From NCBI RefSeq assembly GCF_000420845.1, contig NZ_ATVS01000037.1, forward strand, positions 1 through 35,900: a stretch of 35,900 nucleotides of DNA, read 5' to 3'. The stretch comes from Butyrivibrio sp. AE3009 (lineage in GTDB: Bacteria; Bacillota; Clostridia; Lachnospirales; Lachnospiraceae). This document shows, piece by piece, positions 23,433 to 31,088 of the stretch. Below the pieces are notes generated by a model. The model saw nothing but the letters and a program-made list of their open reading frames with translations. It ran no database searches and had not been told where the DNA came from. The translations under genes were made by a program, and so were the position numbers. The first letter of the stretch is position 1, and each line of letters begins with the position of its first letter.

Positions 23433-23735
23433 TTATTCCTCTGATTGTCTTATCAACTCTTCCCAAAGACGATTTTTGTATTCTTCCCGTTCTTTATCAT
23501 TTTTGAGAGCATCAATCTCCGCCTGATGCTTCCTTATCGCTTCCTGATATAACGCATTTTTCTCTCGTTCTTTTTTCAATTGATGATTCGTCCACAGATT
23601 CTTAATTGTCAACGCAATAGTAGTACTGCTCAGAACCCCAATAATAAATAGATACAGTTTAGAATTATTACTTGAACCAGAATCGTTTATTTCTTGCTTT
23701 GAATCTTTATCATTGCAATCCTTTAATTCATTCAT
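23433..23735 (-). CDS. Single-membrane-span coiled-coil protein of the cassette
   Basis: The product has 100 residues: a polar opening, one membrane segment at about 27-46 (LYLFIIGVLSSTTIALTI) and a charged coiled coil at about 50-98. The coil contains LYQEAIRKHQAEIDALK (62-78), almost identical to LYQEAIKKHDAIIRALK in the upstream protein. AAGGGG lies seven bases before the ATG. It is 11 bases after the upstream stop and three before the large gene. The shared coil and different anchors suggest that the two small proteins pair through their coils at the membrane. Confidence 0.8.
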   Translation of the reverse strand: MNELKDCNDKDSKQEINDSGSSNNSKLYLFIIGVLSSTTIALTIKNLWTNHQLKKEREKNALYQEAIRKHQAEIDALKNDKEREEYKNRLWEELIRQSEE

Positions 23736-23746
23736 ATAAAAGCCCC

Positions 23747-24292
23747 TTATGCAATCCCTAAATCCTGCTTAAGTTCCTTTAATGCCTGTGTCAAAAGAAT
23801 ATTCAAGCTTTGCAAATAATCAAGCCTTTCTTTGTCAGCATCCGACTCCTCTTTCAGAGCACGAATTATAGCATCATGTTTCTTTATAGCCTCCTGATAA
23901 AGTCGCTCTTTTTCCTGTCTCAGCTGCTTATTCTTCAAATGTGATGCCACTCCAACTCCTCCAGCAGCCAATAAGGCTACTGGCGCAGCAAGGACAAATA
24001 CCCCCGCAACCATTCCGCCTCCGACTACAGCTCCAGCAGCTGCAAGCCCAGATGTGATGCCTGCCGCAGACAATCCCACCATTCCGAGCCCATATAAGGC
24101 AGCAAATGAACCCACTCCGCCAATTCCAGCTCCCAAAGCCCCTGCTAAAACTTCTGGTATCGAGCTTTCTTTTATAGTTCTGGACTTATCATTTAACGCT
24201 GCCGCAGCCTCATTAACAACATTAACTACCTGTTGTAATGAATCCACTGATTGAAAGTTCATATCTTTCTTCTTTTTTACATATTCACCCAT
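23747..24292 (-). CDS. Glycine-rich membrane protein with C-terminal coiled coil, first gene of the cassette
   Basis: The product has 181 residues. About 48-116 is a glycine/alanine-rich hydrophobic region able to cross the membrane two or three times (GALGAGIGGVGSFAALYG, ALGAG-type glycine-zipper spacing, VLAAPVALLAAGGVGVA). About 117-175 is a charged coiled coil starting LKNKQLRQEKERLYQEAIKK. Glycine-zipper segments are common in pore-forming or oligomerising membrane proteins. No strong ribosome site precedes the ATG at 24292; an in-frame ATG ten codons later is an alternative. The 220 bases upstream hold no gene; only AT-rich promoter-like sequence is seen there. Confidence 0.75.
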   Translation of the reverse strand: MGEYVKKKKDMNFQSVDSLQQVVNVVNEAAAALNDKSRTIKESSIPEVLAGALGAGIGGVGSFAALYGLGMVGLSAAGITSGLAAAGAVVGGGMVAGVFVLAAPVALLAAGGVGVASHLKNKQLRQEKERLYQEAIKKHDAIIRALKEESDADKERLDYLQSLNILLTQALKELKQDLGIA

Positions 24293-24513
24293 ATTACTAA
24301 TTCAACTTTCTTTTATCCCTAATGATTCTAACGAACTACTTTTTGTACAAAAACTATCTTGATTGTATCACTATTTAATACCTATTGTTCATGGTTCCAT
24401 ACTGTATCTTGTACTATCTATAAAACTATCATTGTTTGCAATTTACCTACGCGCGCTCTACTTTACTGTCAGTATATCTATTTCTTATCATCGCTGTTCG
24501 CCTTCACATTTGA

Positions 24514-25164
24514 TCATGCCAGCACTATCCCAGCAAACAAATCTCCCATACAAAAGCTCAGGTGATCAACATCTTCTTTTCTTGCTGTCTCGTACCACTC
24601 GTTAAGTCTGTAATCAGGTTCTGTCTCAAGTTTTGTGAAAAGAGTCGCTGTATTAGCCGCGTCAACAAGACCATTGTGCGCTCTGCCTTCAGGAGCAATG
24701 TTTGAAATAAAAAGAGCTTCTTCAAGACCATAAGATTTCTTTCTATCCATCTTCTGTCCAAAGATTTTCTGACAATCGATCCAGTTTGCGAATATAATCT
24801 CCAGACGGTCATCCTCTATGCCCTTTGCAAAAGACTCATGAATGATCTGCTTAGGATCAGAATCACTCCAGGATACACATCTGGCATCATCAGCCGGCAA
24901 CCAATCCAAGAATGCTTTCAAAGCATCCTCAAAAGAAGGTGCATTAGCAACATCATGCTGAGATATTCCTGTAAGATTCTCAATAAAGTCATCAACTCGG
25001 CCGTATTCAGGCTTAACATAGGTATTGAACTTATCTATGACTTCATAGTTATCATCAAGAAGTACTGCGCCAATCTGAATAGTCTCCTGACGATATTTAT
25101 AACCATATTTTCTTAACCCCTTAGGTACCATGCACATTTCGAGGTCTAGTACAGCATACTTCAT
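24514..25164 (-). CDS. DEDDh 3'-5' exonuclease (DnaQ/KapD-like)
   Basis: The 216-residue protein carries the DnaQ-fold exonuclease signature. The first acidic pair lies in AVLDLEMCMVPK (Asp7, Glu9), the second in SWSDSDPKQI (about 98-107), and the catalytic histidine and last aspartate in GRAHNGLVDAANTATL (about 174-189). PEYGRVDDFI and LTGISQHDV are the usual intervening ExoII-like motif. It most resembles stand-alone exonucleases of the KapD/inhibitor-of-KinA group, which trim RNA or DNA 3' ends. The upstream gap (25165-25386) shows nothing but a weak CTTA...TAAG hairpin. It may form one transcript with the small genes to its right. Confidence 0.85.
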   Translation of the reverse strand: MKYAVLDLEMCMVPKGLRKYGYKYRQETIQIGAVLLDDNYEVIDKFNTYVKPEYGRVDDFIENLTGISQHDVANAPSFEDALKAFLDWLPADDARCVSWSDSDPKQIIHESFAKGIEDDRLEIIFANWIDCQKIFGQKMDRKKSYGLEEALFISNIAPEGRAHNGLVDAANTATLFTKLETEPDYRLNEWYETARKEDVDHLSFCMGDLFAGIVLA

Positions 25165-25386
25165 AGCAGTTTCCTACCTTTCACTCACAAAGATTTATGT
25201 TTCCTGATGATACAATCCTAACAATTCAGAAGGGTCATAAAAAGGACTGCTCAGAACGCTGATATTTACTCTGAGTTAACATTCACGCTTTCTCAGATTT
25301 TAATTCTTTCATATATATTTTTCATCATCCAAGCATGTGTCTTTCAGCTCTACATCGCTATCTAAATAATCTTACCAAGATAAGAA

Positions 25387-25575
25387 TTAGTAAAACTCCT
25401 CTTTAATCTCTCCGCGAGGGATCTCATATTTATCCGAAACACGGTAGCATTCTTCTCTAGATGTAAGATATCCTTTTCCGTCAACCCTCTTTCCACTCTT
25501 ATCAAATATAGTTATCGAGTAAGGACGCTTTGCCCATCTATCATCATCAATTTCAATTAAAGCCGTATACTTCAT
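25387..25575 (-). CDS. Small conserved-looking protein of unknown function
   Basis: The 62-residue product (MKYTALIEIDDDRWAKRPYS, then ITIFDKSGKRVDGKGYLTSR) is acidic and beta-rich and has no cysteines or membrane segment. The ATG at 25575 has GGAGG eight bases upstream. I do not recognise the family. It lies between the exonuclease gene and a short membrane protein on the same strand and has about 220 bases of non-coding DNA after it, so it may be regulated independently of the exonuclease. Confidence 0.65.
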   Translation of the reverse strand: MKYTALIEIDDDRWAKRPYSITIFDKSGKRVDGKGYLTSREECYRVSDKYEIPRGEIKEEFY

Positions 25576-25675
25576 TTTTTCTTCCTCCAAGCTTTGATAA
25601 TTATATATTTCTTCTTTATGAGAAAACTATAATTGCCCACATAAAATGCACATGTGAATCTCTAAGATAAACGTT

Positions 25676-25804
25676 TTATGTTTCACCCAGGATTCCGAGC
25701 AAAATAACGATAAATACAACAGAGGACATAGGTGAAAAATATATCATCGAAAAAACTGCTGTAGCCATTATCATAGTTAAAAGTCTCTTGGCAGCCAAAC
25801 TCAT
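25676..25804 (-). CDS. 42-residue hydrophobic membrane peptide
   Basis: ATG at 25804 with AGGTGA eight bases upstream opens 42 codons (MSLAAKRLLTMIMATAVFSM, then IYFSPMSSVVFIVILLGILG) ending at a TAA. It has a positively charged start and two hydrophobic stretches, like small membrane toxins or membrane-complex subunits. It starts 16 bases after the stop of the next gene, so it belongs to the small-gene run 26451-25676. No family recognised. Confidence 0.6.
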   Translation of the reverse strand: MSLAAKRLLTMIMATAVFSMIYFSPMSSVVFIVILLGILGET

Positions 25805-25819
25805 ATTTCTGTCACCTCA

Positions 25820-26215
25820 TCATGCAGTTTTATTTCCGGTAGTATATGACTCAACCCAAGTTTGTCCCGGGCCTAGGTCATACCCATGATCAGCAGCAGT
25901 TTCAGCCTTTTCTGGTGACGCATTCCAACCGTTAGGTAAATTTCTAACATGCTCACAGACATCATGTGCTGCTCTTTCTGTTTTTTCACTTTGAACCTCT
26001 CTATCAGGTTCCACGGATTGTTGATCACATATCAAATCAATGGTCTCGGACTCGTCAGTCCTACACTCCACAGTCTCATCTTTATTATCAGCGGAACATA
26101 TTGCCCACCCTATTCCACCAACTAAAGCCAATGCTCCAAATACCCATGGTGCATATTTTTTTATTTTATCCTTGGCCCTTTCACGAAAAGGCTTTTTCTC
26201 TTTGTCTTCATTCAT
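25820..26215 (-). CDS. Membrane-anchored protein with conserved RNLPNGW-type C-terminal motif
   Basis: The 131-residue product has a basic cytosolic start, one membrane segment (WVFGALALVGGIGWAICSA, about 23-41), an acidic variable middle and a conserved end with HVRNLPNGWNASPEKAETAA and GYDLGPGQTWVESYTTG. The C-terminal motif occurs, as far as I remember, in short proteins of many Lachnospiraceae mobile elements, but its role is unknown to me. I chose the ATG at 26215 because GGGGAC lies upstream; a TTG that overlaps the previous stop would add ten residues. The middle cysteines may form bonds outside the cell. Confidence 0.7.
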   Translation of the reverse strand: MNEDKEKKPFRERAKDKIKKYAPWVFGALALVGGIGWAICSADNKDETVECRTDESETIDLICDQQSVEPDREVQSEKTERAAHDVCEHVRNLPNGWNASPEKAETAADHGYDLGPGQTWVESYTTGNKTA

Positions 26216-26241
26216 ATTATTGATGTCCCCTTTTTGCGTTA

Positions 26242-26451
26242 TCAATGCTTCTCTAAAAACAAAGTTGCTACTTCATCAAGGCTCTTTGATAAGTCTTTTC
26301 CTTCAAGACCATACTGATTTCCGATTCTTACACCAACCTTAAATACTGTTTGTATTCCACCTAGCATTCCGGATCCACCTTCCTTTAATGATCCGCCTCC
26401 CAGCTGAGCCAATCCATGAGTAAAGTTTGCTGCATTAGGTCTTTTTGCCAT
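26242..26451 (-). CDS. Small glycine-rich protein of unknown function
   Basis: The 69-residue product starts MAKRPNAANFTHGLAQLGGG and has a glycine-rich first half followed by an amphipathic helix (LSKSLDEVATLFLEKH). It lacks cysteine, a signal peptide and a membrane segment. ATG at 26451 with GGAG eight to nine bases upstream. A good promoter lies 50 bases upstream, making it the first gene of the minus-strand run that continues through 25676. It faces away from the large XRE gene at 26633, with about 180 bases between them. I do not recognise the family. Confidence 0.65.
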   Translation of the reverse strand: MAKRPNAANFTHGLAQLGGGSLKEGGSGMLGGIQTVFKVGVRIGNQYGLEGKDLSKSLDEVATLFLEKH

Positions 26452-26497
26452 AATTACCATCTCCTTTTAATACAATGCTCTTAGGTTACTTTAAATA

Positions 26498-26526
26498 TTT
26501 ATAGCACGTTAATTCTATTAATGCAA
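26498..26526 (-). promoter_or_regulatory. Promoter of the small-gene run
   Basis: TTGCAT (26526-26521), a 17-base spacer and TATAAA (26503-26498) on the minus strand, about 47 bases before the ATG at 26451. The DNA on either side is very AT-rich. Confidence 0.65.
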
Positions 26527-26597
26527 TATTTTTTCAATATATTGGATAAATTTTATTATCATATTTTATTTTTCTTTATTTTTATATTCCTTTCCTG

Positions 26598-26632
26598 TAT
26601 AATATATCTATAAAAAAGAAACGGAGATCTCC
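26598..26632 (+). promoter_or_regulatory. -10 box and palindromic ribosome site of the large XRE gene
   Basis: TATAAT lies at 26598-26603 with only a weak -35 (TTTATT) 17 bases upstream. The ribosome site is the first half of a perfect 10-bp palindrome GGAGATCTCC (26623-26632) that touches the ATG. It could bind a dimeric regulator, or pair in the RNA between two transcripts; as a hairpin it has no loop. Confidence 0.6.
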
Positions 26633-27835
26633 ATGAGACGCAATAATCAGAAGGCACTAAACGAGAAAAGGCAAAATAATGAGCACTGGTTTCAAGAAAA
26701 CCTGAAAACCATCAGAACACTTACCGGATTAACCCTTGGCGACATATCCAAAAATACCGGTATATCCATACAAACACTCAGTCTTATAGAACGTGGAACA
26801 AAGGCTCTTCCCTTTTACCAATACATTGTGATACGAAGATACATTGACAGTTATCTCACAGATTCTCTTAGGCACGAGCTGTATGACACATCCTCAGTTG
26901 AAGACTTTGCAATAGAATTGGTCAAACCAATCCTTTCCGTTGCTATTTCTGTTATTCGCAATGACATGAATATTTGGAGTCAACGAGAGCAAAACTACAT
27001 TCTGGAACAGTGGGAGTTGGTAAAGGAAGATTTTAGTAATTGCGAAGATGCGAAGACAGCAAAGACATATAGCAAAGTCTTCTCTAAATCTTACTCTAAT
27101 TTTGGTATCGTTAAGTTCTTTAAAGCATTGATTAAATTCTTTAGAGCTTTTAATAGTGAAGCCGAAAACGGTTTTTCCATATTTGAATCTAATATAGACG
27201 AGGAACTTGATTACATCAGCTTCATAGAGAGCATTGAGAATTTTTCACCAGTTGATAAGATAACCTCCTTTGTATTGTTCGAGACTGCCCTAATTGTCCT
27301 TTTTGCTATACCATATGATGAAACTGCTGCTCTATTGCATGTTAATGTCACAAAAGATAACATCAAACAAATGGAGACACAGTTCGAAGAATTATCCGCT
27401 CCAAGCAAACAGAATCTTGAGATATTTGAGTCTGTAATAGACGATATTATTCCTCGATCAACACAATCTGAACCCTTTGATGTAGCAAATATCACACTTG
27501 ATAAACTTTCAGATATAAAAAACAATACAGACAAAATTGCCACTCTAATGAGCCCATTTTTATCTTTTGACGAGTCTCTTGTAAAAGCTTCCACAGAAAA
27601 AAAATATGAGATTCTAATATGTGATTGGCTTAATATAGTTCGTACAGCACTTCTGAAACTTATTGATGCGAATGATTGGTTCTTCTCAACCACTCACGAT
27701 GGAATCGAGGAATCCTTCTCAAGCGATGCGCATCCCTCGTTTTTAAACTACTTAGAAAAAACATATTACACTAGAGGTACTTTAAATATAACCAAAATGG
27801 AACAGTATTTTGAAACATTTGACGAGAACCTATAG
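26633..27835 (+). CDS. Large protein with N-terminal XRE helix-turn-helix
   Basis: One of only three plus-strand genes in the window. The 400-residue protein has an XRE-type helix-turn-helix at about residues 22-75 (LKTIRTLTGLTLGDISKNTG, then ISIQTLSLIERGTKALPF). The remaining 325 residues are mostly helical and acidic and I cannot place them. The domain layout (small HTH plus large sensor-like region) recalls regulators of defence or quorum-type systems. It is divergent from the small-gene run 26451-25676 and may control it through the shared 180-bp intergenic region. A perfect palindromic terminator follows. Confidence 0.8.
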   Translation: MRRNNQKALNEKRQNNEHWFQENLKTIRTLTGLTLGDISKNTGISIQTLSLIERGTKALPFYQYIVIRRYIDSYLTDSLRHELYDTSSVEDFAIELVKPILSVAISVIRNDMNIWSQREQNYILEQWELVKEDFSNCEDAKTAKTYSKVFSKSYSNFGIVKFFKALIKFFRAFNSEAENGFSIFESNIDEELDYISFIESIENFSPVDKITSFVLFETALIVLFAIPYDETAALLHVNVTKDNIKQMETQFEELSAPSKQNLEIFESVIDDIIPRSTQSEPFDVANITLDKLSDIKNNTDKIATLMSPFLSFDESLVKASTEKKYEILICDWLNIVRTALLKLIDANDWFFSTTHDGIEESFSSDAHPSFLNYLEKTYYTRGTLNITKMEQYFETFDENL

Positions 27836-27846
27836 CATATCATTCT

Positions 27847-27891
27847 GACACATATCAGCTGCTGGTCATTATGCTGATATGTGTCTTTTTT
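27847..27891. terminator. Bidirectional-type terminator between convergent genes
   Basis: GACACATATCAGC (27847-27859) pairs perfectly with GCTGATATGTGTC (27873-27885) and is followed by TTTTTT on the plus strand. It lies between the ends of the plus-strand XRE gene and the minus-strand SIMPL gene and is strongest for the former. Confidence 0.88.
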
Positions 27892-27897
27892 CTTAAA

Positions 27898-28572
27898 TTA
27901 CGCAATCTCCCACACAACAGTAACTGAATCTGAAACCTCAATATCATCTGGCTCAATATCCATATCAAAAGATCCGCAGCTTTCATCAACCATCGCTGCC
28001 TTACATAGCATATCGCCACGCATTGGTGAGTACTCAAATTCAATCTCACCCCAAGAATAATCAATAGTCTTGATATCTTTTAATGTGACTCCTGCAGCAT
28101 TTGTAAGAACAGCTGCTTTAGCCTTTGCATCGGCGATGGCCTTGCCAAGAAGCTCGTTCTTTGAAGATTCCTTGTCCTTTACCGTGTAGCTGATCCTGAA
28201 ATCGGGATGAATTGCCTTGGCATTAGCAAGGGCAAAAAGAATCTTTCCAAGTCTTGTATTATCTGAGTCGAACTCTACTTTAACCACATGCTTGAACTCA
28301 TATCCCACAAAACGCTCTCTCCAGCTCTTGTCCCTGGTCTGATAGCTCTCATATCTTGTATCCACGTTGAACATAAGAGTCTTCACATCAGATCTATCAA
28401 ATCCCTGTTTTTCCAGGATGTCCTTAAGAGCTTCAGTATCTTTTGAAGACTGCTCAAGAATCTTGTCATATTCCTTATTCTGTCCCTCAAGTGTAATTGT
28501 GATCCTTGTCACATCAGGCTTAACTTTCAGATTGCCTTTACCGGTTACCTTTATCATTCTCTCGTTTGCCAT
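27898..28572 (-). CDS. SIMPL-domain (DUF541) protein, cytosolic form
   Basis: The 224-residue protein shows the SIMPL/DUF541 pattern: ITVTGKG-like start (MIKVTGKGNLKVKPDVTRIT), LKDILEKQGFDRSDVKTL, the aromatic stretch FVGYEFKHVV and the Ala-rich AIADAKAKAAVLTNAAGVTL. Typical members are periplasmic or membrane-anchored (for example BP26, YggE). This one has no signal peptide, so it should be cytosolic. AAAGGAGG precedes the ATG. Its ATG lies two bases after the stop of the ADP-ribosylglycohydrolase gene, so the two are coupled. The molecular role of SIMPL proteins is not clear. Confidence 0.85.
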   Translation of the reverse strand: MANERMIKVTGKGNLKVKPDVTRITITLEGQNKEYDKILEQSSKDTEALKDILEKQGFDRSDVKTLMFNVDTRYESYQTRDKSWRERFVGYEFKHVVKVEFDSDNTRLGKILFALANAKAIHPDFRISYTVKDKESSKNELLGKAIADAKAKAAVLTNAAGVTLKDIKTIDYSWGEIEFEYSPMRGDMLCKAAMVDESCGSFDMDIEPDDIEVSDSVTVVWEIA

Positions 28573-28574
28573 AA

Positions 28575-29852
28575 TTACTTTTCCTCCTTTGTCATCTCAA
28601 CAATCGCTTTTATCAGATCTTTTCTAAGTAATAAGTTCTCGCTCCAGGGATTTATCATGATTCCTGCTTCGTATGTATCTCCTGCAAATCCTTCAAGCAG
28701 CTGCTCAATGTCCATAACCAGTGTGTCTGAGCAGGCTCCTTTTTCATATTCTTCCTTTGATGTGAAGGCCACTGCCCAGATGGTTCCGTCATCATTCTCA
28801 ATATGCTGGAACTTGAAAGCCAGATCCTCTTCAGCAGTAAACTCATCGCCTACAGCAACATGGTCCAAATCAAGTTTCTCAGTCAAAGCCTGCGGTGCTA
28901 TCGCAGGGACTATGAACCTTCCGCCATCCTTGATTCTCTGGCAAAAAGCCTGAACCACTTTTGACAGGTTTTCATGTGTTGTTACAGCCCTGAACTCCTT
29001 TATTGATGAAAAGATAACGTCGTTGCCTTCGATATCTGGATTATCAGATGAATCTCCGTTTCGAATCGCGTCAAAAACCTGTAAAACATCAATCATGTCA
29101 TCTCCAAGCCGATTGCAGGTCTCCACCATCATCTTTACCGGTATTCCATAGAACGCCTCAGCCATTCCTCCTGCGATGCAGGTCAGCGTATCGCAGTCAC
29201 CACCTAGGGAAACCGCAGTCCTAATCACATCCTCAAAGTCATTTCCCTCAAGAAAAGCTGTAATTGCCTCAGGCACTGTCTTCTGGCAGGACTCATCATG
29301 GAAGTATCCTGGTCTTATCTCATCGCAGGTGCGGTTAAGATTATAGCCAAACTCCTGAATCACATACTGTTTTATCTCTTCTTTTGTAGCTCCAGTCCTT
29401 GCCATGAATATGGCTGATGCTGTAGCCTCCGCTCCCTTGATTCCTTCAGGATGATTATGCGTAACTTCAGCTGTCCATCTCGAAACTTCTCTTGTCTTTT
29501 CAATAGTGTCATAAAGCCATCCCACTGAAGAAACTCTCATTGCAGAGCCATTACCATAGCTTCCGTAAGGTTTTGGATTCCTGCTTCCAAGCCAGTGAAC
29601 AAATCTTCCACCGTATCCGGAATTGGGATACTTTCTTCCCCAGGCCTGCATCTTTTCAACCAGGGCCTCTTTAATCTCTTTTTCTCCGGAATCTTTACCG
29701 GCTGTCAGGATTGCATCCGCAACAGCTATAGTCATAACAGTGTCGTCCGTAAAGCGAACTCTTCTGTTCCACATCTCAAATTCCTTGCTTTTGTTTCCTC
29801 TGTCAAATTCATAAGGTGCTCCTACCATATCTCCAAGAATCGCTCCGTACAT
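28575..29852 (-). CDS. ADP-ribosylglycohydrolase (DraG-like) fused to an SseB-like domain
   Basis: The 425-residue protein has two parts. Residues about 1-265 are an ADP-ribosylglycohydrolase that removes ADP-ribose from proteins. The metal-binding residues are in RFTDDTVMT (Asp36, Asp37) and GGDCDTLTCIAGG (Asp219, Asp221), with GAILGDMVGAPYE at the start. Residues about 290-422 resemble the SseB N-terminal domain (GRFIVPAIAP, FTAEEDLAFK, AGIMINPWSENLLLRKDLIK). SseB-like domains occur in secretion-linked and unknown proteins. AGGAGG lies before the ATG and the stop is two bases before the SIMPL start. The next two genes upstream encode macrodomains, so the neighbourhood is about ADP-ribose reversal. 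Confidence 0.85.
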   Translation of the reverse strand: MYGAILGDMVGAPYEFDRGNKSKEFEMWNRRVRFTDDTVMTIAVADAILTAGKDSGEKEIKEALVEKMQAWGRKYPNSGYGGRFVHWLGSRNPKPYGSYGNGSAMRVSSVGWLYDTIEKTREVSRWTAEVTHNHPEGIKGAEATASAIFMARTGATKEEIKQYVIQEFGYNLNRTCDEIRPGYFHDESCQKTVPEAITAFLEGNDFEDVIRTAVSLGGDCDTLTCIAGGMAEAFYGIPVKMMVETCNRLGDDMIDVLQVFDAIRNGDSSDNPDIEGNDVIFSSIKEFRAVTTHENLSKVVQAFCQRIKDGGRFIVPAIAPQALTEKLDLDHVAVGDEFTAEEDLAFKFQHIENDDGTIWAVAFTSKEEYEKGACSDTLVMDIEQLLEGFAGDTYEAGIMINPWSENLLLRKDLIKAIVEMTKEEK

Positions 29853-29910
29853 AATTGCCTCCTATCCGCTTGCGCTCTTTGTTTGCTCTCTTGTTATGAG
29901 ATAAGTATAG

Positions 29911-29960
29911 AAAAACGAAAAAGAGAAGTGGTCACTTGGCAGGTGACTTTTCACTTCTCT
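29911..29960 (-). terminator. Terminator after the macrodomain genes
   Basis: GAGAAGTG..AGTCACCT in the minus transcript pairs with AGGTGA..CACTTCTC parts of 29922-29960, and the run TTTTTCGTTTTTC follows. It separates the macrodomain operon (ending at 29971) from the glycohydrolase gene, which starts at 29852. Confidence 0.65.
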
Positions 29961-29970
29961 CTAAAATCCG

Positions 29971-31062
29971 TTATTTTATGACTCCCAAACACTCTTGCTT
30001 GTTGTTGAAAAGCGTCAGGTTTATGGTCATCATGTCATATATTCCATGGCTGATGTAGTATCCGACAATCAGATCAAACTTGCTGCTTGGCGATAGGGCA
30101 ATGCCCGCTCTTTGCAAAAGATCTGTTGTCTCATCCATAGATAATTCGAGGGCGATAGCAAATGCTACAGCCGTCTTCTTGCTTGGCTTATAGTTCTTCT
30201 TGGTCTTGATATCGGAAAAGACCTTCTTAGTAATGTTGGCTTTCTTGTAGACCGATACGTCATCCAGTCCACTCTTATCAATCAGCTGGAACAGCTTTTC
30301 CTGGAAACTCTCTGATGGAGCATCCAAAAGTTCATCAAGACTCATTCCTTCAGGAGCCGGGGCCATAGCCATCAGTTTCATCTCAGGCGCGCCATCTTCG
30401 AATTCTTCTAACGCTCCTGTATCAGCGCAGGTCTCACATTCATCGACACTGCCTATCTCATCCAGATCATATTTTTCACGCAGCCTTGCATTTCTTACTC
30501 CCCTGTCGCCGTATTCTCGATGATAGCTGCGTTTTACATAGTTCTCATCAATATAGCCTTGGACATCAGAGTAGATCTTACCTGACAGTTCAAATGCCTT
30601 TCTATCGAACACAACAAGGATAATGGACATCTCATGTTCAAATAGGAACTGCTGTATAACGGAAGTTGCTATCTGAAGGGCCTTATCCTTAGGAAATCCA
30701 TATACTCCGGTAGCGATAAGCGGAAAAGCAATGCTCTCACATCCATTCTCCATCGCCAGATTCAGCGATTTCTCATAGCAGCTTCTAAGCGCATCGAACT
30801 CGCCCTTGTCTCCGCCTTCCCACCATGGTCCACTAGCATGAATGATGTACTTTGCATCCAGGTTGAATGCAGGGGTAATACCTACTTCTCCGGGCTCAAG
30901 CCTTCCAATTTTCTTTCGTTCAGCAAGAAGTTCCTCTTCACCCGCTGCTTTATATATAGCAGAATCAACGCCACCACCAATGGCAACCTCTGGGTTGGCT
31001 GTATTAACAATGGCATCTGCTTTTACTTTTGTAATATCATTTCTGATAATCTGAAAAGGCAT
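29971..31062 (-). CDS. Macrodomain protein with a C-terminal XRE-like domain
   Basis: The 363-residue protein begins with a macrodomain (about 1-165) of the ADP-ribose-binding type. Its signature is IVNTANPEVAIGGGVDSAIY at about 17-36, with the substrate loop VYGFPKDKALQIA near 118-130 and SIAFPLIATG before it. After a variable acidic stretch (about 205-240) comes a helical domain at about 250-355 (FQEKLFQLIDKSGLDDVSVY, KKANITKKVFSDIKT) that I know as a common partner of macrodomains in Clostridia and that looks like a helix-turn-helix. AGGAG precedes the ATG. It may remove ADP-ribose from macromolecules or act as a sensor. It starts 26 bases after the stop of another macrodomain gene. Confidence 0.85.
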   Translation of the reverse strand: MPFQIIRNDITKVKADAIVNTANPEVAIGGGVDSAIYKAAGEEELLAERKKIGRLEPGEVGITPAFNLDAKYIIHASGPWWEGGDKGEFDALRSCYEKSLNLAMENGCESIAFPLIATGVYGFPKDKALQIATSVIQQFLFEHEMSIILVVFDRKAFELSGKIYSDVQGYIDENYVKRSYHREYGDRGVRNARLREKYDLDEIGSVDECETCADTGALEEFEDGAPEMKLMAMAPAPEGMSLDELLDAPSESFQEKLFQLIDKSGLDDVSVYKKANITKKVFSDIKTKKNYKPSKKTAVAFAIALELSMDETTDLLQRAGIALSPSSKFDLIVGYYISHGIYDMMTINLTLFNNKQECLGVIK

Positions 31063-31088
31063 ATTCCACTTCTCCTGTAAAAATGTGA

